Part shown: one piece after another, positions 54,373 to 62,544 of the stretch | How the letters are laid out: every line of letters starts with the position of its first letter | Numbering within the stretch: the first letter of the stretch is position 1 | Assembly (NCBI GenBank): GCA_003971905.1 | Contig: RSEE01000011.1 | Span: 496,001-560,000, forward strand | DNA from: Moniliella sp. 'wahieum' | Taxonomy: Eukaryota > Basidiomycota > Moniliellomycetes > Moniliellales > Moniliellaceae | Direction: 5' to 3' | DNA: 64,000 bases | Made by a program: the position numbers and the translations under genes | Notes under the pieces: model-generated | The model's input: the letters and a program-made list of their open reading frames with translations, nothing else | Told to the model about the DNA's origin: nothing | Databases searched by the model: none

Positions 54373-54687
54373 CGGCGCGGTGCCCGCAGGCTGGCGGGCT
54401 CAAGGCACACGGTAGTGGGGGTAAGAGAAAGAGCGCAGGCGTTGGTAGCGCCAGGTAGAGCGAGATGGACGGTTGTAGCGGGCGGTGCAGGCCAGTCAGG
54501 CTAGGACAGCGATTCCGATGGCAGGGAAAGAGGAGTTGCGATTAAGGTGTCGGTGGAGATGGTGAGGTCGATGACGATGCCGATGCCGATGGTGGGCAGT
54601 GGCGGTAGCAATGGCGACGGTGGGGGTGGAGGTGGACTGTCCGCCGGAAGCTCCCGGCTGACACTTCGTAAGTGCAGTTTTGAGGCA

Positions 54688-54718
54688 CATGATGCATGAC
54701 GCATGACGCATGAGCATG
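54688..54718. promoter_or_regulatory. TGATGCA/TGACGCA heptamer array, four units
   Basis: One TGATGCA, two TGACGCA, then TGAGCATG, 316 bases before the DHX29 start. Confidence 0.5.
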
Positions 54719-54876
54719 GGCACAGACCAGTGGCTGTCGCCCTGGGGCACTGCGCCAGTGCCTCCCCATCAACCCTACCAACCCTAGCCCCTATGGGCAG
54801 GAAGCCCCGCCAACCGCAACACGCACGAATGGGAGGGACTGAAATGTCATAAATGGGCGTTTTTTTTCTCGGTTGG

Positions 54877-54912
54877 TAACGAGTAACGCGTAACGAGCAC
54901 CTAGCCACTAGC
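54877..54912. promoter_or_regulatory. TAACGAG heptamer array with CTAGCCA units
   Basis: TAACGAG, TAACGCG, TAACGAG in tandem (54877-54897), then CTAGCCA and CTAGC at 54901, oriented oppositely. Close to the TAACTAG/CTAGTCA units at 41999. Confidence 0.45.
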
Positions 54913-54972
54913 AGCCCCCGTCGCTCCTGCCCCAAAGATAGTCATTTGCATGTGCCCAACACATTCATTCGC

Positions 54973-56429
54973 TTAGGCCGTCGCCCCCAGGTGGAACATA
55001 GTCGAGTGCAGTGCTCCCAGCAGACGCTTGGGGTTGCCCTGGCTCTCTACCAGCCGCGCACGCAGGTCGTCCTGCGTCATCCCACCCACCATCTTGGTGC
55101 CTGCCACTTCCTTAAACGCCAGCGCCTCAGGCACGGTAATGACTCGCTCCGTGTTGAACACAGTAAACTCGCATGCCTTGGCGTGGGCCACATGCTCGGG
55201 CTTGAGCCTCTTGTCATAGACCTCCCAGATCGTTCCCGCCTTCTTGTCGTGGACCTGGAGGAGCAAGTGGTACGCCATCCGGAACCACGACGGTGCATAG
55301 GACTGAGCTGCGATTGCAAGCCCCTTCTTGATCCGCAGCTCGGCGCTTGGATCGCGCCGAACGCGCGTTGTCCTTAAAGATCTGAAGGAAAAAGCGCTGC
55401 AGGGCAAACTCCCAAGACTGGAGGGTATGGAAACTAGGATCCTTGTACTCCGTCGGGGTAAAGCACGTCTCCGCCTCGTCCAGGGCAAACACAAATGGAA
55501 CTGGTCCTGAGCGATGAGGGAGCGGAAGATAAGCTCGAGCCCTTCCTGCTTGCGCGTCGGGGAAACGCCTTCCTTGACAACTTCCTGGATCAGTGCGGTG
55601 ATCGATTTGTCCGCTCCAAACTCCAGCCCAGGGTAGGTAATCGTCCGCAAATCTGGCAGGACGTCCTTGTTGGTCTTTTGCAGATCCAGCAGAATGTCAT
55701 CCACCCGCTTGGGCAGCACCCACGCCTGGAGCGCCGGACTGTACACGTACTCGTTCCGACTCATGGACAGCGTGTCAGCCTTGGGCATATACGCGACCAC
55801 CGCCCCCTTGGACTTGCTGTGGCCAATAGCGTAAGCAAGAAGGTGTGACTTTCCTGTTCCTGCGGGCCCATCAGAAGCAAGGCCGAATGGTCACGCGGCG
55901 CAGCCGGGTCCTGGGCGAAGGCCTTGTTAATGGTCCCGGCCATCCGTAGTAGTAGTGCGGACGGTAGACCCAGGGACGAGAAAAATCGGGGTTGTCCTGT
56001 CCACAAGCGTCAGTATCATGTCCAAGGGTATATAGGGGGGGGGCTCACCTCCTTGCCGCGGGCTTTGTACGACCGAAGGGTGGAGAAGGACGAGGACACC
56101 GCGTCCGGCCAGCGGAAGATGCCATGAAGGCTGGTGGGCGTTGCGTGGGTAGCGTCGTATTCCACCGAAGCAGGCGGGGGCTGGGGTTCACGCCGGAAGT
56201 CGGACTCGGTGGTCCACTTGATGGGTGGGCCAGCCTCACGAATCATGTGGTCGGATACTTTGACAATGGTGCGGTCCTTCTTGGCAAAGCGACGGATGCT
56301 CTTGCCAGCCACGGGTGTGGAGCAGGTAAGGTAGCGAGGAGCGGGGACCTGGGCAACAGATGCGAGGGGCGCCCTGGCCAGCGCGCCGGCTCGTGCACGC
56401 ACCGTCCGAGAAACGCACCCGCACGACAT
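54973..56429 (-). CDS. RSM23: Mitochondrial ribosomal protein mS29 (DAP3/Rsm23)
   Basis: GTPase-like subunit of the mitoribosome small subunit. The start at 56429 (MSCGCVSRTVRARAGALARA) gives an Arg/Ala-rich mitochondrial presequence. Then KKDRTIVKVSDHMIREAGPP, MAGTINKAFAQDPAAPRDHS, LLLMGP with the P-loop AGTGKSH in a shifted frame, YMPKADTLSMSRNEYVYSPA, PGLEFGADKSITALIQEV, FALDEAETCFTPTEYKDPSF, VYDKRLKPEHVAHAKACE, DDLRARLVESQGNPKRLLGA. One intron at 55997-56048 (52 nt) joins KARGKE/DNPDF. Frame changes lie near 55865, 55490 and 55370. Divergent from ADE1 with a 264-bp promoter. Confidence 0.88.
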
Positions 56430-56604
56430 GGTCGTCGTCGTTGTCGGTGTCAGCGTCGCTGTCCCGGCGTGGATGGCTGGCGCCAACAAGCAAGAAGTTG
56501 CCAGGAAGATGGGGCCGGCTGAGGTAAGCGGAGTGCAATTGAATGTTGAAATGCTGGTGTGCCCCACTCATCGGGCACAAATGGCACGTGCGCCCTTACC
56601 TCAG

Positions 56605-56614
56605 CACGTGCACC
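56605..56614. promoter_or_regulatory. CACGTGCACC element
   Basis: In the mS29/ADE1 divergent promoter, 80 bases upstream of ADE1. A second CACGTGCGCC lies at 56585. The ADE1 position recalls Cbf1/bHLH sites in yeast purine genes, which is inference only. Confidence 0.45.
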
Positions 56615-56693
56615 AAATTCATTTTGTCTTCGCTCGTGTAGCTCTGCATTATCTCCGTTCCCTCCCCTCATCGACCTCATCACAACGTCCAAC

Positions 56694-57824
56694 ATGGGTC
56701 TGCCCGCCGCTGTCTTGCAGAGCGACTTGCCTCTACCGCTTCTCGCACGGGGAAAGGTGCGCGACGTATACGACACGAAGTCCGTGCTACAGGGTGAGCA
56801 GGGCGCCGAAGCGCCCTTGCTCTTTGTTGCCTCGGACCGCATCAGTGCCTTTGACGTTCTGATGGACAACGTGCGTGATCCCCCTCCCGCTCCTAATCAG
56901 GAAGAGAAGGAGACGCTAATTCATCTCTGTAGGGTGTCCCATCCAAGGGGGAGATCTTGACCGGCATCTCTACTTTTTGGTTTGACCTTCTCACCTCCGA
57001 CAAGGATGGAATTGTACCGTCCCACGTCCTCAGCACCTCTGTGTCAACCTTCCCTGCCGCTCTCAAGGAAACTCTGGCCAAGTCCGCCGGTGCGCTGGAG
57101 CGTGCTCAGGGCCGGTCGATGCTTGTGCGTCGCGCCAGCGTCATTCCGATTGAGGCAATTGTTCGTGGCTACCTTTCCGGCAGTGGCTGGGCCGAATACA
57201 AGCGGGCTGGTACGGTGCATGGCATTGCCCTTCCCGCTGGGCTGGAGGAGAGCGCCAAGATTCCTAATGGACCTCTTTTACCCCATCGACCAAGGCGGAA
57301 CAAGGCGACCATGATGAGAACATCCACCCGGACCAGGTCCCCAAGATCTTGGGCGGGGGAGAGTATGGAACGGCACTTGCTGCCCACCTAGCTCAAACGG
57401 CCAAAGCTGTTTACACCCGGGCGGCCGAACATGCTGCCACCCGTGGCCTGATCCTGGCTGACACCAAGTTCGAGTTCGGACTGGTGCCCCGGGCGCACCT
57501 GCCCTCCACCCCGCTGGTGCAGGCGCAACCAGCTTTGTCAACCCCCAAACGGGGGTGGAGGAGGTGCTGATTCTGGTGGATGAGGTGCTGACACCAGACA
57601 GCTCCCGCTTTTGGGATGCCGCCACGTACGCTGTGGGCCGGTCCCAGACCTCGTTTGACAAGCAATTTGTGCGTGATTGGTTGTTGGAGACGAAACTCAT
57701 TGGCCCCGACAAGCAGCCGGCTGGTGGGAAACCCATCTTGCTCCCAGACACAATCATTGCGGCGACCCGGGATCGTTATGCCCAGGCTTTCGAGAAGATT
57801 ACCGGGACCAAGTTTGGGGCCTAA
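56694..57824 (+). CDS. ADE1: SAICAR synthetase
   Basis: Seventh step of purine synthesis (phosphoribosylaminoimidazole-succinocarboxamide synthase). MGLPAAVLQSDLPLPLLARG, GKVRDVYDTKSVL, LFVASDRISAFDVLMDN, GVPSKGEILTGISTFWF, HVLSTSVSTFP, MLVRRASVIPIEAIVRGYLS, GSGWAEYKRAGTVHGIALP, then GEHDENIHPDQV, TRGLILADTKFEFGLV, LILVDEVLTPDSSRFWDAAT and SFDKQFVRDWL. Intron 56871-56932 (62 nt) joins LMDN/GVPSK. Frame changes near 57275, 57395 and 57520-57560. The length of about 355 codons after splicing is slightly above the usual 300-310. Confidence 0.95.
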
Positions 57825-58206
57825 ATCGCCCTTGTTCGATTCACCACAACTGGCGTTGCCAACCCAAGTAATTCCGATTCTACTATTAGCGTATGCGTCC
57901 CTATCTATCCAGGAGCTATAGATATCACAGTGGAATCGAATCGACCTGTATCGACATCATATGAACGCCATGAGAGGCATCCTCAATGAATTGAGTCGGT
58001 TTTTGTCGCCCGAAGTCGGAGACAAAAGGCGGGTTGGATGAGCATGCACCACATTCGCGATCAGTGGTCGCGCGAAGTAGTGCCATAGACTCGGTTGGGA
58101 GACAGCCACTAGGTCCATTCATTCGGGACGACAGCGGCACGTTCCCAGCAGAGGGGCAAAGAGAGAGGGGCAAGGAACGGCTCTTGAAATGGGCAATCAA
58201 GAAGGC
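57825..58206. other. Convergent spacer ADE1/RPL14
   Basis: 382 bases between two 3' ends; no gene, repeat or heptamer array. Confidence 0.55.
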
Positions 58207-58628
58207 TTAGGCCGCCGTCTTCTTCAGCTCCGCGCCGAGCAGCTTCCTCCGCTGCTGCTTGAGGTGGGTAATCTCAAAGCGCTGGAAGTCGGTGGTGGAC
58301 TTCTTGGCAGCGCGCGAAGCCAAGGTCTTGGCCCAGTTGCTCGCGGCCCACTTCTCGGCCCACCGGCCTTCTCGAAGTACTTCTTGACCACCTTGGAGCG
58401 CGCGGCGCGCGGCAGGTCCTTGACCACAAACTTGGTCAGGAGCAAGTACTTGTACTGGTACGGCTGGCGCACCACACCCGTGGTAGGCCCGTCAATGATG
58501 GCCCGGTTGGCATCGATGATCTCGGCAATCACCGCCAGCTTGCCGTTGACCGGCGACTTCTCATCGTTGATGAGCACCACACGGCCCACCTCGACGTAGC
58601 GCTTGAAGGACGAAGCCTGGGTCGACAT
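58207..58628 (-). CDS. RPL14: Ribosomal protein eL14
   Basis: Large-subunit cytosolic ribosomal protein. MSTQASSFKRYVEVGRVVLI, then KLAVIAEIIDANRAIIDGPT, VVRQPYQYKYLLLTKFVVKD, LPRAARSKVVKKYFEKA. After a frame change near 58360 it continues KWAASNWAKTLASRAAKKST, DFQRFEITHLKQQRRKLLG and ends ELKKTAA at 58207. The ATG directly follows a CTTTGCAG acceptor, and a GTACGT donor lies at 58689, so a 61-nt intron (58629-58689) sits in the 5' UTR or splits off a short upstream exon, as is common in fungal ribosomal protein genes. Confidence 0.95.
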
Positions 58629-58938
58629 CTGCAAAGAAAAAGGCCAACGTTAGCTAGCGCCGCCAACATTGGCACCAGGAAAGACGTACCTTGACCTCCG
58701 GACTAGCTGGGTAGATGGTGAAAGGCTGCGAGGCCAATTCACCCCCGCGGCTCGATACCCCCAGCCAAACGCGGATCGGGCCCGACCGCCCCTGTGCCTA
58801 CCAACGCTACATACCAAGAAGGTCACTGCCCCTTTGCGTCACCTAGCGCATTATACCTAGGGTTACAGGCGCAATTAATACTCGCCCATCTCGCTGCCCC
58901 CAGCCCTTTCTCTCCATTTCGGCGTCGCAGCATCCCTG

Positions 58939-58952
58939 ATCACGTGATGTCA
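58939..58952. promoter_or_regulatory. ATCACGTGATGTCA element
   Basis: Identical 14-mer to 19038-19051. Confidence 0.45.
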
Positions 58953-58987
58953 GTGACCGCTGATATGTGACCGGTGGCCCCTCCATC

Positions 58988-59017
58988 TATGCATCATGCA
59001 TCTTTCATCATTCATCA
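58988..59017. promoter_or_regulatory. TGATGCA/TGATGAA heptamer array, inverted
   Basis: Read on the minus strand: TGATGAA, TGATGAA, AGATGCA, TGATGCA. About 190 bases upstream of NOP13. Confidence 0.45.
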
Positions 59018-59022
59018 CACGT

Positions 59023-59032
59023 CACGTGCACC
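59023..59032. promoter_or_regulatory. CACGTGCACC element
   Basis: Fourth copy of this 10-mer, 170 bases upstream of the NOP13 ATG. Confidence 0.45.
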
Positions 59033-59201
59033 GTATGAAATCGGTGCAAATTGCAACCGATTTTTTGGGGGATGGGCGGGCGAGCGCAACTTGGTCCAGC
59101 TTTGGCAGGCTTTGGCTTGGAGGAGGCAAGGCGGAGGCGCGGGGTCTCCCTTCACTAGCTTCACCACCACTCCTGGCAGGCGCTTTCTGTACATCGGCAC
59201 C

Positions 59202-60815
59202 ATGTCCGACACTGAACCTGCCGCATCTGCGGGCACACCCGCATTGACCAATAAGGAGCTTCGCATGGCCAAAAAGGCAGCGCGCGCCGAAGCCAAGGCG
59301 GCGCTTGCAGCCAAGCCTGCCAAGCCCGACATCCGCGGTCAAGAGGCCAAGAAGCGTAAGCGTCCCGCCCCCGATACGGATGCCGTTGTGATGCTGCAAC
59401 GGAGGCTGTCGAGGAAGCAGCTGCTGAATCCGAACAGCCAAATGAGGTGACGGAGGAAGAGGCCATCTCGCATAAAGAGGCGCGCAAACGGAGAAAGTTG
59501 GCCAAAGCGAGTGCGCAGCGGCGGGAACAAGGTCTGCCTGAACCGGAAGTCCAGGTAGAACACACGAAGGAAAAAGATGCGCGGTCTCCCTTTGCTCTGG
59601 GTGGGCAACATGTCGTTCAAGACCACGTCGGAGCACCTGGTGGAATGGTTGGAGGATAAGGGCATCCACGGCATTTCGCGCGTGGCGATGCCCAAGGGCG
59701 TGCGCAAGGGGGAAAAGAACCGCGGGTACGCCTATGTCGACGTGCCTTCCCAGGCCGAAGTGGAGATTGGCATTCGCATGTCGGAGTTGATGCTGGATGG
59801 ACGTAACTCCTCATCAAGTCCGCCGGCGACTTTTCCGGTCGGCCGGGTATTCCCTCGGCGGCGGTGCAAGCCGGTGAGAATGCTTTGAGTGAGGCCCAAA
59901 AGGCCCGCCCGGGTCTGCCCAAACGGCGGCTGCCATCCTGCGCAAACAGCGTCACCCCCCGCCGAAACCCTCTTCTTTGGCAACCTTAGCTTCAAGACCA
60001 CCCGGCCGACATTGAAATGATGCTGACCCGGGCAGCCGAGGAGCGGATGAACCGGAATCAAAAGAAGGCTGCTGCGCCGGAAGGGCCAAGGCTGCATCTG
60101 GGCCAGGCTCCGACTCGGGTTCGGGCTCCGACTCTGATTCCGATTCAGAGATGAAGGATGGCGAAGTCGCAACAGACGAGGCCGGTGAGGCAACTGCGTC
60201 GACCAAAGCCTCGACCAAGGATAAGAAGGCTGCCAAAGAGAATGGGACCAAGGGGATGCGTGGGCTGGGATCCGCAAAATCCGGATGGGGACATTTGAGG
60301 ATGCACCCGAAAAGTGCAAAGGATGGGCATTTGTCGACTTTCACACATTGGAGCATGCCACAGCGTCGTTGATCGATGCGCCTGCCACCCACCGTCTTCT
60401 TGGGCGGCAATTGGAAGTGGCCTATGCGTCCCCCGATGCAGTCCGGCGAGGGGCCAAGAAGGCTGTTCGTTGTTGGATACCGACCGGCCAAAGCCGATGC
60501 GTTTGGGTAAGGCAGCACGGATGCAGAAGCGAGAGCAAGACCAAGAACAGAAAGAGGCTGGTCCCGCCATGCGCCAATGGGGGGTTCCCGCCAACGGTGG
60601 AGAAGCCCAACCGGTATCAGCCCCAGCCCAGCTCCCTTTGATCCCTCAGCCCCATTGCCAAAGGCCCACAAGCCAACGCAGGCAGAACGTGCCGCCGCCA
60701 GGGCCGCCAAAAGGGCGGGTCTTCCCACCGTCCTGCGCCGGGCGCAGCATTGGCTCAGGCCCAGCGTGCTCCTGTGGCCGCAACGCCCGCCGGGACGAAA
60801 ACCACTTTTGATTAG
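59202..60815 (+). CDS. NOP13: NOP13-like nucleolar protein with two RRMs
   Basis: RNA-binding protein of the nucleolus/pre-60S particle (yeast Nop13, S. pombe Rnp24). MSDTEPAASAGTPALTNKEL, Lys-rich region, RRM1: LLWVGNMSFKTTSEHLVEWL...NRGYAYVDVPS, then LDGRN and KSAGDFSGRPGIPSA, the GRN-LIK-F-GRP link typical of Nop13. RRM2: AETLFFGNLSFKTT, a charged Ser/Asp-rich insert (MKDGEVATDEAGEATASTKA...), IRKIRMGTFEDAPEKCKGWA and FVDFHTLEHATASLIDAP, LLGRQLEVAYA. The C-terminal frame RPAPGAALAQAQRAPVAATP stops at 60815. The frame changes near 59410, 59570, 59800, 59950, 60280 and 60440. Start ATG 59202 lies in good context. Confidence 0.78.
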
Positions 60816-60844
60816 CTGCACAACTGTGCCTCCTATCTCGATGC

Positions 60845-61937
60845 TTACCTAAACTTAGGTGCGTATGTGCATGTATGCGAAACCCAGTTGTAACGTTCTA
60901 TCAAGATCGGTGCCTTGTAGAATGCCTTTAGAATCGCACATTTCGCAGTACATCCACCCATGGCTGGGGGTAGGTTGAAAGGGACCAACTGGGCCGTAAC
61001 CTGGGCCATAACCAGGCCGGCATCGTGAGTGACGGAAAGGTGAAGTTGGATGCGCTGGTCATGACTGGGGGGTAAATCATTGGCCGCGCTCAGGGGGTCA
61101 TCCAGGGTGCCCTCGCCGAAGGGGCCGCCCCCGAAGGGTCAGCCTCAGCGGCTGGTCCGGGGGAGCCCCCCGAGCTAGGGCGCGCGCTTCCCTCCCATCG
61201 GTTATGGAACACTGGCGTAAATGTCAAAAATGGTTTGCCCGACTTGGAAGACGGCAACTTTCATCACTCTCGCCGTGGATGGCAGTCCGGCCTCCGTGTC
61301 CTGCTGCTCGCGCTGCAAATGAAGTCATGGGCTCCTTCCTCAAACGCTGGTGTGGCAGCTTGCTGCGAAACGTTTGAGTTTCTTGCCCAGGGCGCGGTCC
61401 TGCAGCGCCCAGGGTAAGGGCCGGCGCGTGGGCTGCGGTGGCAGGCACGTCGGACAGCTGGAGGCGAGCCAGGCGACCCGGAGAAGAGAGAGAGCTATGC
61501 TTGGTCAGTTGGAGGTCGTACCAGCGGAGGGTGAAGTGGGGCTGGAGGCCTTGAAAGTAGCTTCCTTGGCGGTCCAACGAAGCGCGAGCGAACGCAAAAT
61601 CGCTGGGTCCACCACCCGTCGTGCGGACGGGGCGGGCGGGACTGCATGATGGGGCTTCCATCAGGACGGAGAGGCCCGCGGTACAGGCGGGCAAGGAAGG
61701 ATTTGAGCTCGTCAGGGGCCATGATGCGGTGCGCCAGCTTGGCAGCTGCGGCTAGGGTGTACGGCGGGGCTGCATGGACGGGACCGGGGGGGGAGAAATT
61801 CGGGGACAGCGGTGGGGCTGCTGGCGGCGATGCGGACGCTGTGCGATGCAGCAGGCCTGGAGGCGCGTGAGCTGCAGCACGTCTACGCCACGCCCAGCAC
61901 CAGGCCGCTGATACTGGTAGGAGGGGGGGGGGGACAT
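60845..61937 (-). CDS. PPT2: AcpS/PPT2-type 4'-phosphopantetheinyl transferase
   Basis: Transfers phosphopantetheine from CoA to acyl carrier protein; the fungal Ppt2 serves the mitochondrial ACP. GVDVLQLTRLQA matches the family's GVGVDVxxxxRxxxx start and its metal-binding Asp. Then LAHRIMAPDELKSFLARLY, a shifted-frame LRWTAKEATFKA with the WxxKEAxxKA signature (near 61570), GLQPHFTLRWYDLQLTKHSS, and HLSVTHDAGLVMAQVTAQLV, the strand that holds the HxSxxHd motif. The frame changes several times, so the ATG at 61937 and the stop at 60845 are tentative. Convergent with NOP13 (30 bases between stops). Confidence 0.75.
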
Positions 61938-62544
61938 GGGAGCAGAGCAAGAAGAGGGGGCTCGAAAGCGGAAGCTCAGGCAAGAAGCACCTAAAGTCAG
62001 CAGCTTAGTACTTGGGTGTGGGTTGCTTGTCTGATTCTGGCGGCATGCTGATGGGAAGCGAAGCGAGGCCGGAAGGGCGGAATGAAAGATGGTGGGTGCA
62101 AGTGGGGCAATGGGGCAGCGCCCAACAGCAGTAGGGTTGTGCTCGTGACTCCAGCTGATCGGCCGGGGTACAGCTGAACAACGACGCACTGCGGAAGAGC
62201 ACCAGTGGGCGCGGCCTGCATCGGCACGGCAGCTCGGCACAGTGGGCAGCAGCTCGGCTGGGGTCGGAGTTGTTGGGTCTGGGACGCGGGCAGACGAGCC
62301 GCGCGCCATTCAAGTTGCATTCGGCCCAGCACTGGCTGGCGCAGTGCGGCTGCAGCCGCACGCTGAAAGCGGCAGCCCGCAGCCAGGCAGGCCAGGCCGA
62401 CTACCCGCGAAGCGAGTAAATAACAATACTACCTCGGCGCCTGCAAACATCCACACGACGACAAATCGGGAGGCACTCGCCTGCTCTTCTGCTCTTTCGT
62501 TTCGGAAGCCATTAGCCACTGCGCATCCCCACCGCCCCTCCGCC
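61938..62544. other. Divergent region PPT2/PhoD-like
   Basis: 607 bases; overlapping low-complexity ORFs only. A C-run (61925-61934 on the minus strand) precedes PPT2. No heptamer array found. Confidence 0.5.

Larger units (their letters stand above)
54373..54972. other. Promoter region of DHX29
   Basis: 600 bases between tandem minus-strand genes, with two heptamer arrays (54688, 54877) and a C/G-rich CCGATGGC microsatellite-like patch at 54510-54610. No gene supported. Confidence 0.5.
58629..59201. promoter_or_regulatory. Divergent promoter RPL14/NOP13
   Basis: 573 bases including the RPL14 5' intron (58629-58689). It carries ATCACGTGATGTCA at 58939-58952, a TGATGCA-type array at 58988-59017 and CACGTGCACC at 59023-59032, all nearer NOP13. 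This is the densest cluster of recurrent elements in the window, between two ribosome-related genes. Confidence 0.55.
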
